Source of the DNA: Marinobacter sp.
GTDB lineage: Bacteria > Pseudomonadota > Gammaproteobacteria > Pseudomonadales > Oleiphilaceae
Assembly (NCBI GenBank): GCA_029264995.1
Contig: JAJUKC010000011.1
Span: 1-45,745, forward strand
Reading direction: 5' to 3'
Length of the DNA: 45,745 nt
Shown here: piece by piece, positions 39,023-45,745 of the stretch
Position numbering within the stretch: the stretch's first letter is position 1
Layout: each line of letters starts with the position of its first letter
Program-made: the position numbers and the translations under genes
Notes under the pieces: generated by a model
What the model saw: the letters and a program-made list of their open reading frames with translations, nothing else
What the model was told of the DNA's origin: nothing
Database searches by the model: none

Positions 39023-40825
39023 ATGTCAGACGCCAACAAAACCATCCGTATCGGTTGCTCCGCCGCTTTCTGGGGCGATACCGAAACCGCCGCTGCCCAG
39101 CTGGTACGCCAGGGCAATATTGATTACCTGGTCGCCGATTACCTGGCCGAGATCACCATGTCGATCATGGCCGGCCAAAAGATGAAAGACCCGACTCAGG
39201 GCTACGCCCGGGATTTCGTGCAAACGGTGATGGCGCCACTGCTGGGCGAGGTAAAGGAAAAAGGCATCCGGGTGCTGGCCAATGCCGGTGGTGTAAACCC
39301 CGTAGCTTGCCGCGATGCTCTGCAGGCCCTGTGTGAAAAGGCCGGCGTCGATCTGAAGATTGCGCTGGTGCTCGGGGATGATCTTTTGATGAAAAAGAAA
39401 AAGCTGGTCGATGCCGGCATTACCGAGATGACCACCGGCCAGCCCTTCCCCGCCATGATGGTAAGCCTGAACGCCTATCTGGGTGCCCCGGGGTTGGTGG
39501 CCGCCCTGGAACAGGGTGCCGACATCATTATCACCGGCCGTGTCGCAGACAGTGCGCTGGTGCTGGCGCCTCTGGTGCATGAATTCGGCTGGGGCTGGAA
39601 CGATTACGACAAACTGGCCCAGGGTAGCCTGGCCGGGCATTTGCTGGAATGCGGCGCCCAGTCGACCGGCGGTAATTTCACCGACTGGGAACAGGTGGCT
39701 GATGGCTACGCCAATATGGGCTTTCCCATCGCCGAGGTCAGCGCCTCAGGCGACTTTGTAATGACCAAGCCCGAGGGCACCGGCGGCATGGTCAGCAGGG
39801 GCACTGTGGGCGAGCAACTGGTGTACGAGATTGGCGACCCGCGGGCCTATCTGCTGCCCGATGTGACCTGCGATTTCACTCAGGTGATGCTGGACGAAAT
39901 CGGCAAGGACCAGGTTCGGGTTTCCGGTGCCAGAGGGCTGCCGCCGACAGACAGCTACAAGGTGTCCGGTACCTGGCCAGACGGCTTCAAGTGCACGGTG
40001 ACGTTCCTGCTGGCTGGCCTTGATGCCCGCGCTAAGGCACAGCGGGTGGCGCAGGCCATTCTGGCCAAGACGTCAGCGATGTTTGCCGATCGTGGCCTGC
40101 CGGATTATTCCGAAACCAGTATCGAATTGCTGGGCACCGAGACTACCTATGGCCCCCATGGCAAGGGCGACCAATGCCGGGAAGTGGTGGTGAAGATTGC
40201 CACAGCCCATCCGAAGAAAGAGGCCCTGGTGCTGTTTTCCAGGGAAATTGCCCAGGCCGCCACCGGCATGGCACCCGGCATTACCGGTATTGTCGGCGGG
40301 CGGCCGACGGTGTGGCCGAAGATTCGTTTGTTCTCCTGTCTGGTACCGAAATCAGAGGTGGCGGTTTCGGTGGATCTGGCAGGCGAAAAATCGGAGGTAG
40401 CGATCGCTACCGAGGGTGGTTTCGATCCAGGCACTCTGGCTGCTGAGCCGGAGTCTCGGATGGAGGTGGCGGCGGATACCACGGTGCCGTTGATCAAGCT
40501 GGCTTGGGCGCGGTCCGGTGATAAGGGCGATCACAGCAACATCGGGGTGATTGCGCGGGATCCGGAGTATGTTCCTTATATTGAGGCGGCGTTAACGGAG
40601 CAGGCGGTGGCCGAGTGGATGGCTCATACGCTGAATCCGGAGTCCGGCAAGGTGACTCGCTGGTCTATGCCGGGATTGCATGCGTTCAATTTCTTGCTGG
40701 AGCACAGTCTTGGTGGCGGCGGTGTGGCGTCGCTTCGGATTGATCCGCAGGGTAAGGCATTTGCTCAGCAGTTATTGGAGTTTCCTGTTCCGGTGCCTTC
40801 GAATCTGGTGCGTCATAAATATTAG
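39023..40825 (+). CDS. atuA: Acyclic terpene utilisation protein AtuA
   Basis: AtuA is a 600-residue cytoplasmic protein of unknown exact reaction, required for growth on citronellol and geraniol in pseudomonads. The N-terminal DUF1446 part (about 1-450) starts [17 protein letters not shown] and contains [51 protein letters not shown] and [14 protein letters not shown]. The C-terminal part (about 485-590) is the small AtuA-like domain with [20 protein letters not shown]. The ATG at 39023 has AAGG about 8 nt upstream; the frame stays open to 38699, across the TetR gene and the promoter, which is not credible. The last 400 bp use many G- and T-ending codons, unlike the first part. A long inverted repeat follows 16 bp after the stop. 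Confidence 0.92.
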   Translation: MSDANKTIRIGCSAAFWGDTETAAAQLVRQGNIDYLVADYLAEITMSIMAGQKMKDPTQGYARDFVQTVMAPLLGEVKEKGIRVLANAGGVNPVACRDALQALCEKAGVDLKIALVLGDDLLMKKKKLVDAGITEMTTGQPFPAMMVSLNAYLGAPGLVAALEQGADIIITGRVADSALVLAPLVHEFGWGWNDYDKLAQGSLAGHLLECGAQSTGGNFTDWEQVADGYANMGFPIAEVSASGDFVMTKPEGTGGMVSRGTVGEQLVYEIGDPRAYLLPDVTCDFTQVMLDEIGKDQVRVSGARGLPPTDSYKVSGTWPDGFKCTVTFLLAGLDARAKAQRVAQAILAKTSAMFADRGLPDYSETSIELLGTETTYGPHGKGDQCREVVVKIATAHPKKEALVLFSREIAQAATGMAPGITGIVGGRPTVWPKIRLFSCLVPKSEVAVSVDLAGEKSEVAIATEGGFDPGTLAAEPESRMEVAADTTVPLIKLAWARSGDKGDHSNIGVIARDPEYVPYIEAALTEQAVAEWMAHTLNPESGKVTRWSMPGLHAFNFLLEHSLGGGGVASLRIDPQGKAFAQQLLEFPVPVPSNLVRHKY

Positions 40826-40841
40826 TCGCGCTCCGGTGCAA

Positions 40842-40953
40842 GCGCCCCACCGGGGTACAGCCTTCCGGGACACGCCGTAAATACGTCCGTGTAGGCTTGA
40901 GCGCAGCTTCCCTGCTGCGCACAGTCCCGGAAGGCTGTACCCCGGCGGAGCGC
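40842..40953. repeat. Structured intergenic repeat, copy 1 (between atuA and atuB)
   Basis: The outer arms 40842-40871 and 40924-40953 pair at 28 of 30 positions, including 22 consecutive perfect pairs. The 52-nt interior holds a small stem (40882-40886 with 40889-40893, two pairs being G-T) and a 7-bp stem (40901-40907 with 40914-40920). The fold is therefore a three-way junction. A second copy of the same length and fold lies at 44703-44816. The element fills most of the 174-nt atuA-atuB spacer. Confidence 0.92.
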
Positions 40954-40999
40954 CCGAACGTTTTTCGTGGATTCTTTGGATTGGAATAGGGAATTTTGT

Positions 41000-41866
41000 A
41001 TGAGTTATCAGTCTGTTCTTCGCCCGGGCTTGTTTGAAGGCCAGGTTTTTATTGTCACCGGTGGCGGTTCGGGGATTGGCCGCTGCACGGCTCACGAACT
41101 GGCGGCGCTCGGTGCCCGGGTTGCGCTGGTGGGTCGTAAGCAGGAGAAGGTAGACGCGGTTAAGGCCGAAATTGAGGAAGACGGCGGTATTGCCAGCGCC
41201 CATGCCTGCGATATTCGCGAGGAGGAGTCGGTCAAGGCCACGGTGAAGGCCATTATTGAGACCCACGGTGGTCTGAACGGGGTGGTGAACAACGCCGGCG
41301 GGCAGTTTGCGTCTCCGCTGACGGGGATTAATCAGAAAGGTTGGGAAACGGTGGTGCGCACGAATCTGACCGGGGGTTTTCTGATGGCCCGGGAGGCCTA
41401 TACCCAGGCGTTGAGCAAGACTGGTGGTTCGATCGTGAACATTGTGGCGGATATGTGGGGCGGTATGCCCGGCATGGGCCACTCGGGTGCGGCCCGGGCG
41501 GGGATGGTGAATTTTACCCAGACCGCCGCGGTTGAATGGGCGCCGTCCGGGGTTCGGGTGAATGCGGTGGCGCCGGGGTGGATTGCTTCCAGCGGGATGG
41601 ATAACTACCCGGCTCATATGAAGTCGTGGATTCGCAGCCTGGCGGATGCGGTGCCGATCAAGCGGATGGGGACGGAGTCGGAGGTGAGTTCGGCGATCTG
41701 TTTTCTGCTTAGCCCGGGCGCGGCGTTTATCAGTGGCGACTGCCTGCGGATTGATGGAGCGGCGTCTCAGGGCGGGCGTGTCTGGCCGATGCCGAAGGCG
41801 AAGAATAACGAGCCCTATAACGGTTTCCATCGGGCGGTAACGCCGAAAGTTTTGAGTGACGACTGA
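41000..41866 (+). CDS. atuB: AtuB: SDR resembling peroxisomal trans-2-enoyl-CoA reductase
   Basis: This is a short-chain dehydrogenase/reductase of 288 residues starting at the ATG at 41000, with AGGGA 7 nt upstream (the frame opens 11 codons earlier). The nucleotide-binding motif is TGGGSGIG (20-27), and VVNNAGGQFASP marks the NNAG region. The catalytic YxxxK is absent: the aligned stretch GHSGAARAGMVN has H161 and R166. That stretch and GQFxSP, TNLTGxF and EVSSxxCFLLSP agree closely with mammalian PECR, a trans-2-enoyl-CoA reductase. PECR has a Tyr nine residues after that His, whereas this protein has V170. AtuB is usually proposed to be a citronellol/citronellal dehydrogenase. The PECR likeness instead suggests a CoA-thioester substrate, which is an inference. 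Confidence 0.88.
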   Translation: MSYQSVLRPGLFEGQVFIVTGGGSGIGRCTAHELAALGARVALVGRKQEKVDAVKAEIEEDGGIASAHACDIREEESVKATVKAIIETHGGLNGVVNNAGGQFASPLTGINQKGWETVVRTNLTGGFLMAREAYTQALSKTGGSIVNIVADMWGGMPGMGHSGAARAGMVNFTQTAAVEWAPSGVRVNAVAPGWIASSGMDNYPAHMKSWIRSLADAVPIKRMGTESEVSSAICFLLSPGAAFISGDCLRIDGAASQGGRVWPMPKAKNNEPYNGFHRAVTPKVLSDD

Positions 41867-41875
41867 GGATTTCCC

Positions 41876-43492
41876 ATGCAGGTACTGGAAACAACAATAA
41901 CCCCCCAGTCTGACGAGTTCCGAGCCAATGTTGATGCCATGGAAGCGCACATCTCGACTTTCCGGGATGTGGAGCAGAAGGTTCTGGACCTGGAGGAATC
42001 GGCCCGGGAGAAGTTTACCAAGCGGGGCAAGCTGCTACCGCGGGACCGCATCAATCGGCTGCTGGATCGTGGCAGTGAGTTTCTGGAGCTGTGCTCCCTG
42101 GCCGGTTACAAGATGCACGATGACAAAGACGGCTCCATGGCCGGCGGCGGCATCATCGCCGGCATAGGTACTGTCGCGGGCGTGCGCTGCCTTGTCGTGG
42201 CGAGCAACAGCGCCATCAAGGGCGGCACCATCACCCCGGCGGGGCTGGACAAAACCCTGCGGTTGCAGCAGATCGCCATGGAAAACAAACTGCCGGTGGT
42301 GTCACTGTCCGAATCCGGCGGCGCTAACCTGAACTACGCCACGGACATCTTCGTGCTCGGCGCCCGCGGCTTCGCCAACCAGGCCCGCCTGTCCGCCGCC
42401 GGTATTCCCCAGATCACCGTGGTCCACGGCAACGCCACTGCCGGTGGTGCCTATCAGCCCGGCCTGTCGGATTATGTGATTACCGTGCGCGAACAGGCCA
42501 AGATGTTCCTGGCCGGCCCGCCTCTGCTAAAAGCGGCTACCGGCGAGGTCGCCACCGATGAAGAGCTGGGTGGAGCAGAAATGCACGCCACGGTTGCCGG
42601 CACCGCCGAATACCTGGCGGAAGACGATGCCGATGGCATCCGCCAGGCCCGGGAGATTCTCGGCGCCCTGCCCTGGAACGACAACCTGCCGCTGCGCCAG
42701 GAACCGCAGTGGGATGAGCCGCTGTATCCGGCTGAAGAGCTGCTGGGCGTGATTCCTTCCGACGCCAAGAAGCCCTACGACGTGCGCGAAATCCTCGCCC
42801 GCATCGCCGACGGCTCCCGATTCCTGGATTTCAAGAACGACTACGACAGCCAGACGGTGTGCGGCACCATCCGGATTCACGGCCACAGTGTCGGCATTAT
42901 CGGCAACAACGGCCCGATCACCCCTGCTGGCTCCACCAAGGCGGCGCAGTTCATCCAGCTGTGCGACCAGGCCGGCACGCCCATCCTGTTTCTGCACAAC
43001 ACCACCGGTTTCATGGTGGGCACGCACTCCGAGCAGAACGGCATTATCAAACACGGGTCCAAGATGATTCAGGCCGTGGCCAACTGCCGGGTACCGAAAC
43101 TCGCCGTGGTGGTGGGCGGTTCCTACGGCGCCGGCAACTACGCTATGTGCGGCCGGGGCCTGGACCCTAGGTTCATCTTCGCCTGGCCCAACAGCCGCAC
43201 CGCCGTCATGGGCCCCGCGCAGGCCGGGAAGGTCATGCGCATCGTGGCTGAAGAAAAACAACGCAAAAGCGGTATCGAGCCGGACGAAAAGACTCTGTCG
43301 TTCCTGGAACAGGCGACCGCCAAAAAGCTGGAAGACGGCTCCACCGCCCTGTACGGCACTGCCAGACTCTGGGACGACGGCCTGATCGACCCGCGGGATA
43401 CCCGCCGTGTCCTGGCCATGGTGCTTTCCGTTTGCCGTGAAGCCGAACAACGATCACTGCGACCCAACGTTTACGGCGTCGCCCGTTTCTGA
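41876..43492 (+). CDS. atuC: Geranyl-CoA carboxylase beta (carboxyltransferase) subunit
   Basis: This is the carboxyltransferase half of a biotin-dependent acyl-CoA carboxylase. In the atu pathway it carboxylates the gamma-methyl of cis-geranyl-CoA using carboxybiotin supplied by the alpha subunit AtuF. The 538-residue protein has the N-terminal crotonase-like half with RGKLLPRDRINRLLD, SNSAIKGGTITPAGLDK and GNATAGGAYQPGLSDYV. The C-terminal half has GIIGNNGPITPAGSTKAAQF, FLHNTTGFMVG and VVVGGSYGAGNYAMCGR. It starts 9 bp after atuB, with GAGG upstream. Methylcrotonyl-CoA carboxylase (leucine pathway) is very similar; the geranyl call rests on the atuA-atuB-carboxylase-dehydrogenase-hydratase order. 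The alpha subunit is not in the window and would be expected just past the right edge. Confidence 0.88.
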   Translation: MQVLETTITPQSDEFRANVDAMEAHISTFRDVEQKVLDLEESAREKFTKRGKLLPRDRINRLLDRGSEFLELCSLAGYKMHDDKDGSMAGGGIIAGIGTVAGVRCLVVASNSAIKGGTITPAGLDKTLRLQQIAMENKLPVVSLSESGGANLNYATDIFVLGARGFANQARLSAAGIPQITVVHGNATAGGAYQPGLSDYVITVREQAKMFLAGPPLLKAATGEVATDEELGGAEMHATVAGTAEYLAEDDADGIRQAREILGALPWNDNLPLRQEPQWDEPLYPAEELLGVIPSDAKKPYDVREILARIADGSRFLDFKNDYDSQTVCGTIRIHGHSVGIIGNNGPITPAGSTKAAQFIQLCDQAGTPILFLHNTTGFMVGTHSEQNGIIKHGSKMIQAVANCRVPKLAVVVGGSYGAGNYAMCGRGLDPRFIFAWPNSRTAVMGPAQAGKVMRIVAEEKQRKSGIEPDEKTLSFLEQATAKKLEDGSTALYGTARLWDDGLIDPRDTRRVLAMVLSVCREAEQRSLRPNVYGVARF

Positions 43493-43522
43493 TTTCCACA
43501 CTGATTTACCGGGAGAACAACA

Positions 43523-44683
43523 ATGAAATTCACAGCCGAACACGAAGCCCTCAGAAAGACCGTCCGCGATTTCGTCGAAAAGGAAATCAATCCGCACTGC
43601 GATGAATGGGAGGAAGCCGGGGAGTTTCCCATTCACGACCTGTTCAAGAAACTCGGCAACCTCGGCCTGCTGGGCATTCAGAAGCCGGAAGAATACGGCG
43701 GCATGGGTCTGGATTACAGCTACAACCTGGTCGCTGCTGAAGAACTGGGCATGGCCAAGTGCGGCGGCGTGCCGCTGGCCGTGGGTGTGCAGACCGACAT
43801 GTGTACTCCTGCTATCGCGCGCTTTGGTTCAGACGAACTCAAACGGGATTTCCTGGCCCCGGCCATCGCTGGCGACATGGTCGGCTGCATTGGCGTAAGT
43901 GAAGTGGGCGCGGGGTCGGACGTGGCGGGCCTGAAGACCACCGCCAGGAAAGACGGCGATGACTACGTCATCAACGGCTCCAAGATGTGGATCACCAACT
44001 CTCCGAAAGCGGATTTCATGTGCCTGCTGGCCAACACCAGCGACGACAAGCCCCACAAGAACAAAACCCTGATGATCGTGCCCATGAACACTCCGGGCAT
44101 CACTTTCAGCCCGCACCTGAACAAGCTGGGTATGCGGTCGTCTGAAACGGCGCAGGTGTTCTTCGACGACGTGCGGGTTCCCCAGCGCAATCGCATCGGT
44201 GCCGAGGGCACGGGTTTCATGATGCAGATGCTTCAGTTCCAGGAGGAGCGTTTGTGGGGCGCGGCCAATGTCATCAAGGCTCTGGAAAACTGCGTTACCC
44301 AGACGATCGAGTACTGCCGCGAGCGCAAGACGTTTGGTCAGCCGCTGATCGATAACCAGTACATTCATTTCCGCCTGGCGGAGTTACAGACCGAAATCGA
44401 AGCGCTGCGCGCGCTGACCTATCAGGCCTGTGAGCTGCACGTTGAGGGCAAAGATGTCACCAAGCTGGCGTCGATGGCGAAACTGAAGGCCGGGCGTCTG
44501 GGTCGCGAAGTAACCGATGCTTGCCTGCAGTTCTGGGGCGGCAACGGTTACATGTGGGACAACCCCCTGTCACGGGCTTACCGCGATGTGCGGTTGGTCT
44601 CTATCGGCGGCGGTGCCGACGAAATCATGCTGGGTATTATCTGCAAGCTGATGGGCACCTTGCCTGGCAAGAAACGCGACTGA
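43523..44683 (+). CDS. atuD: Citronellyl-CoA dehydrogenase (acyl-CoA dehydrogenase)
   Basis: AtuD is an FAD enzyme that puts the 2,3 double bond into citronellyl-CoA, giving geranyl-CoA. The 386-residue protein shows the usual N-terminal helical domain (FTAEHEALRKTVRDFVEKEI), the beta domain with GCIGVSEVGAGSDVAGL and MWITNSPKADF, and the C-terminal helical domain with CRERKTFGQPLIDNQYI and LQFWGGNGY. The C-terminal position that holds the catalytic Glu in medium-chain enzymes reads SIGGGADEIM instead. The base is therefore probably a Glu of QEERLW (E241-E242), the site used by isovaleryl-CoA and long-chain dehydrogenases. GGGAG precedes the ATG by 7 nt. The gene is 30 bp after atuC and followed by repeat copy 2. 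Confidence 0.88.
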   Translation: MKFTAEHEALRKTVRDFVEKEINPHCDEWEEAGEFPIHDLFKKLGNLGLLGIQKPEEYGGMGLDYSYNLVAAEELGMAKCGGVPLAVGVQTDMCTPAIARFGSDELKRDFLAPAIAGDMVGCIGVSEVGAGSDVAGLKTTARKDGDDYVINGSKMWITNSPKADFMCLLANTSDDKPHKNKTLMIVPMNTPGITFSPHLNKLGMRSSETAQVFFDDVRVPQRNRIGAEGTGFMMQMLQFQEERLWGAANVIKALENCVTQTIEYCRERKTFGQPLIDNQYIHFRLAELQTEIEALRALTYQACELHVEGKDVTKLASMAKLKAGRLGREVTDACLQFWGGNGYMWDNPLSRAYRDVRLVSIGGGADEIMLGIICKLMGTLPGKKRD

Positions 44684-44702
44684 CGTTTGGAGTTTGGAGT
44701 CA

Positions 44703-44816
44703 GGCCTTGTGGGCAGGTAGGGCTTTCCGGGACACGCTGTGAATACATCCATGTACGCTTGACTGCAGCATCCCTGCTGCAGACAGTCCCGGAAAGCCCT
44801 ACCTGCCCCCAAGGCC
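44703..44816. repeat. Structured intergenic repeat, copy 2 (between atuD and atuE)
   Basis: The outer arms 44703-44733 and 44786-44816 pair at 30 of 31 positions. The interior is again exactly 52 nt, with stems 44744-44748/44751-44755 (perfect) and 44763-44769/44776-44782 (perfect). The interior matches copy 1 at 42 of 52 positions with no gaps. Several differences fall in paired positions and keep the pairing. Both copies are followed immediately or within a base or two by CCGAAC. It fills most of the 183-nt atuD-atuE spacer. Confidence 0.92.
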
Positions 44817-44866
44817 CCGAACATTGCGACTGGTACCCGATTGCCGCCCGAAAACGGAGTCCTTTT

Positions 44867-45682
44867 ATGGAACAGCTACCCCAGTGCGAAACCCTGATTC
44901 TCGAAAAACAGGGTCCCACCCTGTTCATCACCATCAACCGCCCCGACGTCCGCAACGCCATGAGCCTGCAAATGGTGGCTGAACTGTCCACCATCTTCAG
45001 CGAGATCGAAAACGACATCAGCATCCGCGCCGCCGTCATCCGCGGCGCAGGTGGACATTTCTGCGCCGGCGGCGATATCAAAGACATGGCCGGCGCCCGG
45101 AGCCAGAAAGCCGGCGAAGGCCGCGATGACCCGTTCTACAAACTCAACCGCGCCTTCGGCCAGATGATCCAGCAAGTCAACGAATCCTCCAAAGTCGTCA
45201 TCGCCATCACCGAAGGCGCCGTGATGGGCGGCGGCTTCGGCCTGGCCTGCGTCTCCGACCTCGCCATCGCCGGCCCGACGGCCAAATTCGGCATGCCGGA
45301 AACCACCCTCGGCGTCATCCCGGCCCAGATCGCCCCGTTCGTGGTCGAACGCATCGGCCTGACCCAGGCCCGTCGGCTCGCGCTTCTGGGTTTGAGAATC
45401 GACGCAGCGGAAGCCTGCGCACTGGGCATTGTTCACCAGGTTGCGGAATCCGAAGAACAGCTGAACGACATGCTGAACCAAGCCCTTGAACGGGTTCGGC
45501 TGTGTGCCCCGAATGCCACGGCAGAAACCAAGGCGCTGTTGCACCGGGTTGGCAATGAAAGCATGGCCGGTTTACTGGATGCTGCCGCCGGGAAGTTCGC
45601 CGCCGCGATCCGTGGCCCGGAAGGCACTGAGGGCACCATGGCGTTCATGCAAAAACGAGAGCCTAAGTGGGCTGAGAGCTAA
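44867..45682 (+). CDS. atuE: Isohexenylglutaconyl-CoA hydratase (enoyl-CoA hydratase/isomerase family)
   Basis: AtuE is expected to add water to isohexenyl-glutaconyl-CoA, the product of geranyl-CoA carboxylase. From the ATG at 44867 it has 271 residues, with CGGAGT 6-7 nt upstream. The frame is open to 44687, but that region is the repeat element. Crotonase-fold signatures are LFITINRPDVRNAM, the oxyanion-hole segments GAGGHFCAGGDIKDM and TEGAVMGGGFGLAC, and the catalytic-region AKFGMPETTLGVIP with a Glu. The codons are very C-rich compared with atuB. Leucine-pathway methylglutaconyl-CoA hydratase (LiuC) is the main alternative, and context favours AtuE. The last 63 bp of the window after its stop show nothing recognisable. 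Confidence 0.88.
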   Translation: MEQLPQCETLILEKQGPTLFITINRPDVRNAMSLQMVAELSTIFSEIENDISIRAAVIRGAGGHFCAGGDIKDMAGARSQKAGEGRDDPFYKLNRAFGQMIQQVNESSKVVIAITEGAVMGGGFGLACVSDLAIAGPTAKFGMPETTLGVIPAQIAPFVVERIGLTQARRLALLGLRIDAAEACALGIVHQVAESEEQLNDMLNQALERVRLCAPNATAETKALLHRVGNESMAGLLDAAAGKFAAAIRGPEGTEGTMAFMQKREPKWAES

Positions 45683-45745
45683 AAAAACGACAACAAACAC
45701 ACACTGTTCACTAGCTGTTGAGCAGGCACGAACAAAGTCAGCGGA

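Noticed and set aside
40772..41950. Open frame of 392 codons on the minus strand over repeat copy 1 and atuB
   Set aside because: It crosses an intergenic repeat and lies antisense to a clear SDR gene. The product is full of Arg, His and Pro, typical of a shadow frame.

Overview
The window reads as a chromosomal segment of a marine gammaproteobacterium, most like Marinobacter and its relatives. The basis is gene order (mutL-amiB-tsaE-nnr / queG / orn / rsgA / motAB / psd, then efp-epmA / epmB, a PilZ-like gene, fimX, serB, parC and parE), which follows the Pseudomonas/Marinobacter pattern, plus a citronellol/geraniol-type (atu) catabolic cluster and a TPR-associated TRAP transporter. The genus is an inference; there is no rRNA in the window. 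No tRNA, CRISPR array, insertion sequence or prophage was seen.

Layout. 1-6.4 kb: mutL (cut by the left edge), amiB, tsaE and nnr run leftward as a tightly overlapping operon, with queG divergent from nnr. 6.4-13.6 kb: orn, rsgA, the flagellar stator genes motB-motA, psd, and the translation factor EF-P with both enzymes that build its beta-lysine modification (epmA, epmB). 13.8-17.9 kb: a PilZ-like protein and FimX, a degenerate GGDEF/EAL protein of the type IV pilus c-di-GMP pathway, closed by a strong bidirectional terminator. 17.9-21.4 kb: serB and parC, overlapping. 21.5-28.4 kb: an accessory stretch with a small membrane protein, a chemotaxis receptor, a YceI/cytochrome b561 pair, a 15-codon micro-ORF with its own hairpin terminator, a catalytically intact EAL phosphodiesterase and an SLC13-type permease. 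28.5-30.4 kb: parE. 30.5-33.7 kb: a two-gene operon encoding a subtilisin-like lipoprotein protease and a PrcB-type lipoprotein. 33.7-38.0 kb: a TatT/TatP/TatQM-like TRAP operon. 38.3-45.7 kb: a TetR regulator divergent from atuA-B-C-D-E; the cluster probably continues past the right edge.

Most distinctive signals. (1) Two copies of a roughly 113-nt imperfect inverted-repeat element fill the only two large spacers of the atu operon. Their internal stems differ by paired, compensatory changes, which supports a conserved three-stem fold. (2) The SDR enzyme AtuB closely resembles peroxisomal trans-2-enoyl-CoA reductase but has His/Arg in place of the catalytic Tyr/Lys. (3) A secreted protease and a PrcB-like lipoprotein overlap by 4 bp, an arrangement reminiscent of treponemal dentilisin. 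(4) There is a complete TPR-associated TRAP operon. (5) A micro-ORF with a strong Shine-Dalgarno is followed at once by a terminator. All positions, motifs and repeat alignments were read by eye; family names come from recognition of motifs and context, not from database searches.
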